Below, piece after piece: positions 50,330 through 63,200 of a DNA stretch of 64,000 bases (its first letter is position 1; every line of letters begins with the position of its first letter). The DNA is from Colletes latitarsis (Eukaryota > Arthropoda > Insecta > Hymenoptera > Colletidae), in the NCBI RefSeq assembly GCF_051014445.1, contig NW_027488384.1, positions 620,001 to 684,000 on the forward strand, written 5' to 3'. The notes beneath the pieces are model-generated. The model was not told where the DNA came from. It searched no databases and saw only the letters and a program-made list of their open reading frames with translations. The position numbers and the translations under genes were made by a program.

Positions 50330-51737
50330 CTTTCGTATATTTCTCATACCTCATAGCTAGATCCTGGGCTTTTTCTGGATTGGATCACGTAGTAATGTGG
50401 TACCACACTGAAACGGTCAATTAAACCTGGTTTCGATCAATATTTTTGAGGATAACGCATGTTAGGTCTGGGTTAGGTCTAGGATTTGCCCTTATCAGGC
50501 TCATTCTTTCGCATATTTCTCATACTTGATGGCTAGATCCTGGACTTTTTCTGGATTGGATCACGTACTAGTGTGGTACCACACTGAAACATGCAATTAA
50601 ACCTGGTCTTGATAAATATTTTAGAGGATTACGCTTGTTAGGTCTGGGTTTGGTCTAGGATTTGCCCTCGTCAGGCTCATACTTCCGCATTTTTCTCTTA
50701 CTACATGGCTAGATCCTGGGTTTTTTCTGGTTTGGATCACGTAGTAATGTGGTACCACACAGAAACAGTCCATTGAACCCGGTTTCGATCAATATTTTCG
50801 AGGATAACGCAAGTTAGGTCTGGGATAGGTCTGGGATTTGCCCTCATCCGGCTCATGCATTCGCATTTTTCACATACTTGTTGAACAGATCCTGGTTTTT
50901 TTCTGGTTTGGATCACGCAGTAATGTGGTACCACACTGAAGCAGACCATTAAACCTGGTTTCGATTATTATTTTAGAGGATGACACATGTTAGGTCTTGG
51001 TTAGGCTTGGGATTTGCCCTCATCAGGGTCATACTTTCGTATATTTCTCATACCTCATAGCTAGATCCTGGGCTTTTTCTGGATTGGATCACGTAGTAAT
51101 GTGGTACCACACTGAAACGGTCAATTAAACCTGGTTTCGATCAATATTTTTGAGGATAACGCATGTTAGGTCTGGGTTAGGTCTAGGATTTGCCCTTATC
51201 AGGCTCATTCTTTCGCATATTTCTCATACTTGATGGCTAGATCCTGGACTTTTTCTGGATTGGATCACGTACTAGTGTGGTACCACACTGAAACATGCAA
51301 TTAAACCTGGTCTTGATAAATATTTTAGAGGATTACGCTTGTTAGGTCTGGGTTTGGTCTAGGATTTGCCCTCGTCAGGCTCATACTTCCGCATTTTTCT
51401 CTTACTACATGGCTAGATCCTGGGTTTTTTCTGGTTTGGATCACGTAGTAATGTGGTACCACACAGAAACAGTCCATTGAACCCGGTTTCGATCAATATT
51501 TTCGAGGATAACGCAAGTTAGGTCTGGGATAGGTCTGGGATTTGCCCTCATCCGGCTCATGCATTCGCATTTTTCACATACTTGTTGAACAGATCCTGGT
51601 TTTTTTCTGGTTTGGATCACGCAGTAATGTGGTACCACACTGAAGCAGACCATTAAACCTGGTTTCGATTATTATTTTAGAGGATGACACATGTTAGGTC
51701 TTGGTTAGGTCTGGGATTTGCCCTCATCAGGGTCATA
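50330..51737 (+). repeat. Tandem duplication, 2 x 704 bp, no differences seen
   Basis: 50330-51033 and 51034-51737 match at an offset of 704 bp, and I found no difference in the parts compared base by base. Marker monomers are CACGTACTAGTGTGG, GGATTACGCTTGTTAGG and AATATTTTCGAGG. The join lies in a stretch shared by both sides (GGTTAGGCTTGGGATTTGCC and TTTCGTATATTTC). This looks like the youngest event in the window, unless it is an assembly artefact. Confidence 0.85.
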
Positions 51738-53773
51738 CTTTCGCGGTTTTCACATACTTGTTGGCCAGATCCTGGGCTTCCACAGGTTTGGATCACGTAG
51801 GAATGTGGTATCACACTGAAACAGTCCATTAAACCTGGTTACGATCAATATTTTAGAGGATAACGCATGTTATGTCTAGGTTGGCTTGGGATTTGCCCTC
51901 ATCAGACACATACTTTCGCATTCTTCACGTACTTGTTGAACAGATTCTGGGTTTTTTCTGGTTTTGATCGCGTAGTAATGTGGTACCACACTGAAACAGT
52001 CCATTAATTCCCGTTTTGATCAATATTTTAGAGGATAACGCATGTTAGGTCTAGGTTAGTCTTGGGATTTGCCCTCATCAGACACATTCTTTCGTATATT
52101 TCTCATACTTCATAGCTAGATCCTGGGCTTTTTCTGGATTGGATCACGCGGTAATGTGGTACCACACTGAAACAGTCAATTAAACCAGGTTTCGATCAAT
52201 ATTTTTGAGGATAACGCATGTTAGGTCTAGGTTAGGTCTGGGATTTACTCTCGTCAGGCTCATACTTTCGCATATTTCCCATTCTTGTTGGCCAGATCCT
52301 GGGCTTCCACTGGTTTGGATCACGCAGTAATGTGATGCCACACTGAAACGGTCAATTAATCCTGGTCTTGATAAATAGTTTAGAGGATAACGCATGTTAG
52401 GTCTGGATTAGGTCTAGGATTTGCCCTCATCAGGCTCATTCTTTCGCATATGTCTCATACTTGATGGCTAGATCCTCGACTTTTTCTGGTTTGGATAACG
52501 TAGTAATGTGGTACCACACTGAAACAGTCGATTAAACCTGGTTTCGATCAATATTTTTTAGGATAACGCATGTTAGGTCTAGGTTAGGTCTGGGATTTGC
52601 TCTCGTCAGGCTCATACTTTCGCATATTTCTCATTCTTGTTGGCCAGATCCTGGGCTTCCACTGGATTGGATCACGTAGTAATGTGGTGCCACACTGAAA
52701 CAGTCAATTAATCCTAGTCTTGATAAATATTTTAGAGGATAACGCATGTTAGGTCTGGGTTAGGTCTAGGATTTGCTCTCATCAGGCTCATTCTTTCGCA
52801 TATTTCTCATACTTGGTGGCTAGATCCTGGACTTTTTCTGGATTGGATCACGTACTAGTGTGGTACCACACTGAAACAGTCATTTAAACCTGGTTTCCAT
52901 CAATATTTTAGAGGACAACGCAAGTTAGGTCTGGGATAGGTCTGGGATTTGCCCTCATCACGGTCATACTTTCGCATTTCTCACATACTTGTTGAACAGA
53001 TCCCTGGCTTTTTCTAGTTTCGATAACGTTGTAAAGTGTTACCACACTGCCACAGTCGATTAAACCTGGTTTCGATCAATATTTTAGAGGATAACGCATG
53101 TTATGTCTAGGTTAGGCCTGGGATTTGCCCTCATCAGACTCATCCTTTCGCATACTTCACATACTTGTTGAATAGATCCTGGGATTTTTTCTGGTTTGGA
53201 TGACGTAGTAATGTGCTACCACACTGAAACAGTGGATTAAACCTGGTTTCGATTATTATTTTAGAGGATAACACATGTTAGGTCTAGGATAGGTCTGGGA
53301 TTTGTTCTCATCAGGCTCGTACTTTCGCAAACTTCACATACTTGTTGAACAGATCCTGGGTTTTTTCTGGTTTGGATCACGTAGTAATGTGGTACCACAC
53401 TGAAACAGTCGATTAAGCCCGGTTTCGATCAATATTTTAGAGGATAACGCAAGTTAGGTCTGGGATAGGTCTGGGATTTGCCCTCATCAGGCTCATACTT
53501 TCGCGTTTTTCACATACTTGTTGAACAGATCCTGGGTTTTTTCCGGTATGGATCACGTAGTAATGTGGTACCACACTGAAACATTCAATTAAACCTGGTC
53601 TTGATAAATATTTTAGAGGATAACGCATGCTAGGTCTGGGTTAGGTCTAGGATTTGCCCACATCAGGCTCATACTTTCGCATATTTCTCATACTTCATGG
53701 CTAGATCCTGGACTTTTTCTGGATTGGATCACGTAGTAATGTGGTACCACACTGAAACAGTCAATTAAACCTG

Positions 53774-53893
53774 GTATCGATCAATATTTCACACTTTCGC
53801 GGTTTTAACATACATGTTGACCTGATCCTGGGCTTCCACTGGTTTGGATAACGTAGTAATGTGGTACCACACTGAAACAGTCGATTAAACCTG
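53774..53893 (+). repeat. Truncated monomer, 120 bp (copy 3)
   Basis: It has the same deletion junction (AATATTTCACACTTTCGC), here followed by GGTTTTAACATACATG and GACCTGATCCTGGGC rather than GACCTGATCTTGGGC. These changes are shared with copy 4, so copies 3 and 4 form one pair and copies 1 and 2 another. Confidence 0.9.
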
Positions 53894-54245
53894 GTTTCGA
53901 CCAATATTTTTGAGGATAACGCATGTTAGGTCTAGGTTAGGTCTGGGATTTGCTCTCGTCAGGCACATACTTTCGCATATTTCTTATTCTTGTTGGCCAG
54001 ATCTTGGGCTTCCACTGGATTGGATCACGTAGTAATGTGATGCCACACTGAAACAGTCAATTAATCCTGGTCTTGATAAATATTTTAGAGGATAACGCAT
54101 GTTAGGTCTGGGTTAGGTCTAGGATTTGCCCTCATCAGGCTCATTCTTTCGCATATTTCTCATACTTGACGGCTAGATCCTGGACTTTTTCTGGACTGGA
54201 TCACGTAGTAATGTGGTACCACACTGAAACAGTCAATTAAACCTG

Positions 54246-54365
54246 GTATCGATCAATATTTCACACTTTCGCGGTTTTAACATACATGTTGACCTGATCC
54301 TGGGCTTCCACTGGTTTGGATAACGTAGTAATGTGGTACCACACTGAAACAGTCATTTAAACCTG
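54246..54365 (+). repeat. Truncated monomer, 120 bp (copy 4), apparently inserted as a unit
   Basis: It is the twin of the copy at 53774, 472 bp downstream (three monomers minus 56). Flanking sequence matches the block at 57.9-58.1 kb on both sides, but the offset changes from 3815 to 3695, by exactly 120 bp. The 58-kb block has no monomer at this place. So a single truncated monomer appears to have been added here in register. Confidence 0.82.
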
Positions 54366-57200
54366 GTTTCCATCAATATTTTAGAGGATAACGCAAGTTA
54401 TGTCTGGGATAGGTCTGGGATTTGCCATCATCAGGCTCATACTTCCGCGTTTTTCACATACCTGTAGAACAGATCCTGTGTTTTTTTTGGTTTCGATCAC
54501 GTAGTAATGTGGTACCACACTGAAGCAGACCATCAAACCTGGTTCCAATTATTATTTTTGAGGATAACGCATGTCAGGTCTAGGTTAGGCCAAAGATTTT
54601 CACTGATCGGAGTCATACTTTCGCATTCTTCACGTACTTGTTGAACGGATCCTGGGTTTTTCCTGGATTGGATCACGTAGTAATGTGGTACCACACAGAA
54701 ACAGTCCATTACACCTGGTTTCGATCAATATTTCAGAGGACAACGCATGTTAGGTCTAGGATAGGTCTGGGATTTGCTCTCATCAGGCTCGTACTTTCGC
54801 ATATTTCTCATACTTGATGGCTAGATCCTGGGCTTTTTCTGGATTGGATCGCGTAGTAATGTGGTACCACACTGAAACAGTCCACTAAACCTGGTTTCGG
54901 TCATTATTTTAGAGGATAAGTCATTTTATGTTCTGGTTAGGCCGGGGATTTTCCCTCATCAGAGTCATACTTTCGCATATTTCACATACATGTTGAACAG
55001 ATCCTGGGTTTTTTCTACTTTGGATCACGTAGTAAAGTGGTACCACACTGAAACAGTCAATTAAACCTGGTTTCGATGAATATTTTAGAGGACAACGCAA
55101 GTTAGGTCTGGGATAGGTCTGGGATTCGCCCACATCAGGCTCACACATTCGCGTTTTTCACATACTTGTTGAACTGATCCTTGGTTTTTTCTGGATTGGA
55201 TCACGTAGTAGTGCGGTACCACACGGAAACAGTCCATTCAACCTGGTTTCGATCAATATTTCAGACGATAACGCATGTTAGGTCTAGGTTAGGCCTGGGA
55301 TTTTCACTCACCAGACTCATACTTCCGCATTCTTCACATACTTGTTGACCGGATCCTGGGTTTTTTCCGGTTTGGATCACGTAGTAATGTGGCACCACAC
55401 TGAAACATTAAATTAAACCTGGGCTTGATAAATATTTTTGAGGATAACGCATGTTAGGTCTGGGTTAGGTCTAGGATTTGCCCTCATCAGGCTCATACTT
55501 TCGCATATTTCTCATACTTCATGGATAGATCCTGGGCTATTTCTGGATTGGATCACGTAGTAATGTGGTACCACACTGAAACAGTCAATTAAACCTGGTT
55601 TCGATCAATATTTTAGAGGATAACGCAAGTTATGTCTGGTATAGGTCTGGGATTTGCTCTTATCAGGCTCATACTTTCGCGTTTTTCACATACTTGTTGA
55701 ACAGATCCTGGGTGTTTTCTACTTTGGATCACGTAGTAAAGTGGTACCACACTGAAACATAAAATTAAACCTGTGTTCGATCAATATTTTGGAAGATAAC
55801 GCATGTTAGGTCTGGGTTAGGTCTGGGATTTGCGCTCATCAGTGTAATACTTTCGCATATTTCTCATACTTGATGGCCAGATCCTGGGCTTTTTCTGGAT
55901 TGCATCACGTAGTAATGTGGTACCCCACTGAAACAGTCAATTAAACCTGGTCTTGATAAATATTTTAGAGGATAACGCATGTTAGGTCTGGTTTAGGTCT
56001 AGGATTTGCCCCCATCAGGCTCATACTTTCGCATATTTCTCATACTTCATGGATAGATCCTGGGCTATTTCTGAATTGGATCACGTAGTAATGTGGTACC
56101 ACACTGAAGCAGACCATCAAACCTAGTTCCAATTATTATTTTAGCGGATAACACATGTTAGGTCTAGGTTAGATATGGGATTTGCCCTCGTCAGGCTCAT
56201 ACTTTCGCGTTTTTCATATACTTGTTGAACAGATTCTGGGTTTTTTCTGGATTGGATCACGTAGTAATGTGGTACCACACTGAAACAGTCGATTAAACCT
56301 GGTTTCGATCAATATTTTTGAGGATAACGCATGTTAGGTCTAGGTTAGGTCTGGGATTTGCTCTCATCTGGCTCGTACTTTCGAATATTTCTCATACTTG
56401 ATGGCCAGATTCTGAGCTTTCTCTGGTTTGGATCACGTAGTAATGTGGTACCACACTGAAACAGTCCATTAAACCTGTTTTCGATCAATATTTTAGAGGA
56501 TAACGCATGTTATGTCTAGGTTAGGCTTGGGATTTGCCCTCATCAGACACATACTTTCGTATATTTCTCATACTTGATGGCTAGATCCTGGACTTTTTCT
56601 GGTTTGGATAACGTAGTGATGTGGTACCACACTGAAACAGTCGATTAAACCGGGTTTCGATCAATATTTTTTAGGATAACGCATGTTAGGTCTAGGTTAG
56701 GTCTGGGATTGGCTCTCGTCAGGCTCATACTTTCGCATATTTCTCATTCTTGTTGGGCAGATCCTGGGCTCCACTGGATTGGATCACGTAGTAATGTGGT
56801 GCCACACTGAAACAGTCAATTAATCCTGGTCTTGATAAATATTTTAGAGGATAACACATGTTAGGTCTAGGATAGGTCTGGGATTTGCTCTCATCAGGCT
56901 CGTACTTTCGCAAACTTCACATACTTGTTGAACAGATCCTGGGTTTTTTCTGGTTTGGATGACGTAGTAATGTGGTACCACACTGAAACAGTCGATTAAG
57001 CCCGGTTTCGATCAATATTTTAGAGGATAACGCAAGTTAGGTCTGGGATAGGTCTGGGATTTGCCCTCATCAGGGTCATACTTTCGTAGTTTTAACATAT
57101 ATGTTGACCTGATCGAGGGTTTTTCCTGCTCTGGATCACGTAGTAAAGTAGTACCACACTAAAACAGTCGATTAGACCAGGTTTCGGTCAATATTTTAGA

Positions 57201-60200
57201 GGATAACGCAAGTTATGTCTGAGATAGGTCTGGGATTTGCCCTCATCAGGCTCATACTTTCGCGTTTTTCACATACTTGTTGAACAGATCCTGGGTTTTT
57301 TCCGGTATGGATGACGTAGTAATGTGGTACCACACTGAAACATTCAATTAAACCTGGTCTTGATAAATATTTTAGAGGATAACGCATGCTAGGTCTGGGT
57401 TAGGTCTAGGATTTGCCCACATCAGGCTCATACTTTCGCATATTTCTCATACTTCATGGCTAGATCCTGGGCTTTTTCTGGATTGGATCACGTAGTAATG
57501 TGGTACCACACTGAAACAGTCAATTAAACCTGGTATCGATCAATATTTTAGAGGATAACGCATGTTATGTCTAGGTTAGGCCTGGGATTTGCCCTCATCA
57601 GACTCATCCTTTCGCATACTTCACATACATGTTGTCCTGATCCTGGGCTTCCACTGGTTTGGATAACGTAGTAATGTGGTACCACACTGAAACAGTCGAT
57701 TAAACCTGGTTTCGACCAATATTTTTGAGGATAACGCATGTTAGGTTTAGGTTAGGTCTGGGATTTGCTCTCGTCAAGCTCATACTTTCGCATATTTCTT
57801 ATTCTTGTTGGCCAGATCTTGGGCTTCCACTGGATTGGATCACGTAGTAATGTGATGCCTCACTGAAACAGTCAATTAATCCTGGTCTTGATAAATATTT
57901 TAGAGGATAACGCATGTTAGGTCTGGGTTAGGTCTAGGATTTGCCCTCATCAGGCTCATTCTTTCGCATATTTCTCATACTTGACGGCTAGATCCTGGAC
58001 TTTTTCTGGACTGGATCACGTAGTAATGTGGTACCACAATGAAACAGTCATTTAAACCTGGTTTCCATCAATATTTTAGAGGATAACGCAAGTTATGTCT
58101 GGGATAGGTCTGGGATTTGCCCTCATCAGGCTCATACTTCCGCGTTTTTCACATACCTGTAGAACAGATCCTGTGTTTTTTTTGGTTTCGATCACGTAGT
58201 AATGTGGTACCACACTGAAGCAGACCATCAAAACCTGGTTCCAATTATTATTTTAGAGGATAACACATGTTAGGTCTAGGTTAGCTATGGGATTTGCCCT
58301 TATCAGGGTCATGCTTTCCCAGTTTTAACATACATGCTGACCCGATCGATGGTTTTTTCTGCTTTGCATAACGTAGCAAAATGGTGCCACACTGAAACAG
58401 TCTATAAAACCTGGTTTCGATCAATATTTTAGAGGATAACGCATGTTAGGTCTGGGTTAGGTCTAGGATTTGCCCTCGTCAGGCTCATACTTTCGCATAT
58501 TTCTCATACTTGATGGATAGATCCTGGACTTTTTCTGGACTGGTTCACGTAGTAATGTGGTACCACACTGAAACAGTCGATTAAACCCGGTTTCGATCAA
58601 TATTTTAGAGGATAACGCAAGTTAAGTCTGGGATAGGTCTGGGATTTGCTCTCATCAGGCTCGTACTTTCGCGTTTTTCACATACATGTTGAACAGATCC
58701 TGGGTTTTTTCTACTTTGGATCACGTAGTAAAGTGGTACCACACTGAAGCAGACCATCAAACCTAGTTCCAATTATTATTTTAGCGGATAACACATGTTA
58801 GGTCTAGGTTAGATATGGGATTTGCCCTCATCAGGGTCATGCTTTCGCAGTTTTAACATACATGCTGACCTGATCGATGGTTTTTTCTGCTTTGCATAAC
58901 GTAGCAAAATGGTGCCACACTGAAACAGTCTATTAAACCTGGTTTCGATCAATATTTTAGAGGATAACGCATGTTAGGTCTGGGTTAGGTCTAGGATTTG
59001 CCCTCGTCAGGCTCATACTTTCGCATATTTCTCATACTTGATGGCTAGATCCTGGACTTTTTCTGGACTGGATCACGTAGTAATGTGGTACCACACTGAA
59101 ACAGTCGATTAAACCCGGTTTCGATCAATATTTTAGAGGATAACGCAAGTTAAGTCTGGGATAGGTCTGGGATTTGCTCTCATAAGGCTCGTACTTTCGC
59201 ATATTTCTCATACTTGATGGCTAGATCCTGGGCTTTTTCTGGATTGGATCGCGTAGTAATGTGGTACCACACTGAAACAGTCCACTAAACCTGGTTTCGG
59301 TCATTATTTTAGAGGATAACTTATTTTATGTCCTGGTTGGGCCGGGGATTTTCCCTCATCAGACTCATACTTTCGCATACTTCACATACTTGTTGAACAG
59401 ATCCTGGGTTTTTTCTACTTTGGATCACGTAGTAAAGTGGTACTACACTGAAACATTCAATTAAACCTGTGTTCGATCAATATTTTGGAAGATAACGCAT
59501 GTTAGGTCTGGGTTAGGTCTGGGATTTGCGCTCATCAGTGTAATACTTTCGCATATTTCTCATACTTGGTGGCGAGATCCTGGGCTTTTTCTGGATTGCA
59601 TCACGTAGTAATGTGGTACCCCACTGAAACAGTCCATAAAACCTGGTTTCGATCAATATTTTAGAGAATAATTCATGTTAGGTCTGGGTTAGGTCTGGCA
59701 TTTGCTCTCATCTGGCTCGTACTTTCGAATATTTCTCATACTTGATGGCCAGATTCTGAGGTTTCTCTGGTTTGGATCACGTAGCAATGTGGTACCACAC
59801 TGAAACAGTCCATTAAACCTGTTTTCGATCAATATTTTAGAGGATAACGCATGTTATGTCTAGGTTAGGCTTGGGATTTGCCCTCATCAAACACATACTT
59901 TCGTATATTTCTCATACTTCATAGCTAGATCCTGGGCTTTTTCTGGATTGGATCACGTAGTAATGTGGTACCACACTGAAACAGTCAATTAAACCTGGTT
60001 TCGATCAATATTTTTGAGGATAACGCATGTTTGGTCTAGGTTAGGTCTGGGATTTGCTCTCGTTAGGCTCATACTTTCGCATATTTCTCATTCTTGTTGG
60101 CTAGATACTGGGCTACCACTGGTCTGGATCACGTAGTAATGTGATGCCATACTGAAACAGTCAATTAATCCTGGTCTTGATAAATATTTTAGAGGATAAC

Positions 60201-63200
60201 GCAAGTTATGTCTGGGATACGTCTGAGATTTGCTCTCATCAGGCTCATACTTTCGCGTTTTTCATATACTTGTTGAACAGATTCTGGGTTTTTTCTGGAT
60301 TGGATCACGTAGTAATGTGGTACCACACTGAAACAGTCAATTAAACCTGGTTTCGATCAATATTTTTGAGGATAACGCATGTTAGGTCTAGGTTAGGTCT
60401 GGGACTTGCTCTCATCTGGCTCGTACTTTCGAATATTTCTCATACTTGATGGCCAGATTCTGAGCTTTCTCTGGTTTGGATCACGTAGTAATGTGGTACC
60501 ACGCTGAAACAGTCCATTAAACCTGTTTTCGATCAATATTTTAGAGGATAACGCATGTTATGTCTAGGTTAGGCTTGGGATTTGCCCTCATCAGACACAT
60601 GCTTTCGTATATTTCTCATACTTGATGGCTAGATCCTGGACTTTTTCTGGTTTGGATAACGTAGTGATGTGGTACCACACTGAAACAGTCGATTAAACCG
60701 GGTTTCGATCAATATTTTTTAGGATAACGCATGTTAGGTCTAGGTTAGGTCTGGGATTGGCTCTCGTCAGGCTCATACTTTCGCATATTTCTCATTCTTG
60801 TTGGGCAGATCCTGGGCTTCCACTGGATTGGATCACGTAGTAATGTGGTGCCACACTGAAACAGTCAATTAATCCTGGTCTTGATAAATATTTTAGAGGA
60901 TAACGCATGTTAGGTCTGGGTTAGGTCTAGGATTTGCCCTCATCAGGCTCATTCTTTCGCATATTTCTCATACTCGATGGCTAGATCCTGGACTTTTTCT
61001 GGATTGGATCACGTACTAGTGTGGTACCACACTGAAACAGTCATTTAAACCTGGTTTCCATCAATATTTTAGAGGACAACGCAAGTTAGGTCTGGGATAG
61101 GTCTGGGATTTGCCCTCATCACGGTCATACTTTCGCATTTCTCACATACTTGTTGAACAGATCCCTGGCTTTTTCTGGTTTCGATAACGTTGTAAAGTGT
61201 TACCACACTGCCACAGTCGATTAAACCTGGTTTCGATCAATATTTTAGAGGATAACGCATGTTATGTCTAGGTTAGGCCTGGGATTTGCCCTCATCAGAC
61301 TCATCCTTTCGCATACTTCACATACTTGTTGAATAGATCCTGGGTTTTTTTCTGGTTTGGATCACGTAGTAATGTGCTACCACACTGAAACAGTGGATTA
61401 AACCTGGTTTCGATTATTATTTTAGAGGATAACACATGTTGGGTCTAGGTTAGGACTGGGATTTGCCTTCATCAGGCTCATACTTTCGCGTTTTTCACAT
61501 ACTTGTTGAACGGATCCTGGGTTTTTTCTGGTTTGGATCACGTAGTAATGTGGTACAACACTGAAACATGCAATTAAACCTGGTCTTGATAAATATTTTA
61601 GAGGATTACGCTTGATAGGTCTGGGTTTGGTCTAGGATTTGCCCTCGTCAGGCTCATACTTCCGCATTTTTCTCTTACTAGATGGCTAGATCCTGGGTTT
61701 TTTCTGGTTTGGATCACGTAGTAATGTGGTACCACACAGAAACAGTCCATTGAACCCGGTTTCGATCAATATTTTCGAGGATAACGCAAGTTAGGTCTGG
61801 GATAGGTCTGGGATTTGCCCTCATCAGGGTCACATTTTCGCATTTTTTATATACTTGTTCAACAGATCCCTGGCTTTTTCAGGTTTGGATCACATAGTAA
61901 TGTGGTACCACACTGAAGCAGACGATTAAACCTGGTTACGATCAATATTTTAGAGGTTAACGCAAGTTAGGTCCGGGATAGGTCGGGGGTTTGCCCTCAT
62001 CCGGCTCATGCTTTCGCATTTTTCACATACTTGTTGAACAGATCCTGGTTTTTTTCTGGTTTGGATCACGCAGTAATGTGGTACCACACTGAAGCAGACC
62101 ATTAAACCTGGTTACGATCAATATTTTAGAGGATAACGCATGTTATGTCTAGGGTGGCTTGGGATTTGCCCTCATCAGACACATACTTTCGCATTCTTCA
62201 CGTACTTGTTGAACAGATTCTGGGTTTTTTCTGGTTTTGATCGCGTAGTAATGTGGTACCACACTGAAACAGTCCATTAATTCCAGTTTTGATCAATATT
62301 TTAGAGGATAACGCATGTCAGGTCTAGGTTAGGCCTGGGATTTTCACTCACCAGACTCTTACTTTCGCATACTTCACATACGTGTTGAACGGATCCTGAG
62401 TTTTTTCTGGTTTGGATCACGCTGTAATGTGGTACCACACTGAAACAGTCAATTAAACCTGGTTTCGATAAATATTTTAGAGGATAACGCAAGTTATGTC
62501 TGGGATACGTCTGAGATTTGCCCTCATCAGGCTCATACTTTCGCGTTTATCACATACTTGTTGAACAGATTCTGGGTTTTTTCTGGTTTGGATCACGTAG
62601 TAATGTGGTACCACACTGAAACAGTCCATTAAACCTGCTTTCGATCAATATTATAGAGGATAACGCATGTTATGTCTAGGTTAGGCTTGGGATTTGCCCT
62701 CATCAGACACATACTTTCGTATATTTCTCATACTTCATTGCTAGATCCTGGGCTTTTTCTGGATTGGATCACGCGGTAATGTGGTACCACACTGAAACAG
62801 TCAATTAAACCTGGTTTCGATCAATATTTTTGAGGATAACGCATGTTAGGTCTAGGTTAGGTCTGGGATTTACTCTCGTCAGGCTCATACTTTCGCATAT
62901 TTCCCATTCTTGTTGGCCAGATCCTGGGCTTCCACTGGTTTGGATCGCGTAGTAATGTGATGCCACACTGAAACAGTCAATTAATCCTGGTCTTGATAAA
63001 TATTTTAGAGGATAACGCATGTTAGATCTGGGTTAGGTCTAGGATTTGCCCTCATCAGGCTCATTCTTTCGCATATTTCTCATACTTGATGGCTAGATCC
63101 TGGACTTTTTCTGGTTTGGATAACGTAGTAATGTGGTACCACACTGAAACAGTCGATTAAACCTGGTTTCGATGAATATTTTTTAGGATAACGCATGTTA

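Larger units (their letters stand above)
47101..52400 (+). repeat. Second domain, middle part
   Basis: All satellite monomers. It contains two independent four-monomer tandem duplications (48190-49597 and 50330-51737). 49423-50463 matches 58991-60031 at an offset of 9568 bp, a value equal to 55 monomers minus two 56-bp truncations, which confirms the lengths of the truncated monomers between the two blocks. Confidence 0.75.
52401..57200 (+). repeat. Second domain, right-centre part
   Basis: All satellite monomers. 52890-54200 resembles the block at 43.7-45.2 kb in order. 53.2-54.2 kb matches 56.95-58.05 kb, where the truncated monomers are absent. About 54950-55600 carries a third version of the TAGTGCGG/TTTTCACTCACC group duplicated at 48-49 kb. 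The 56580-56750 monomers with CGTAGTGATGTGG match 60630-60800 at an offset of 4048 bp (23 monomers). Confidence 0.72.
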
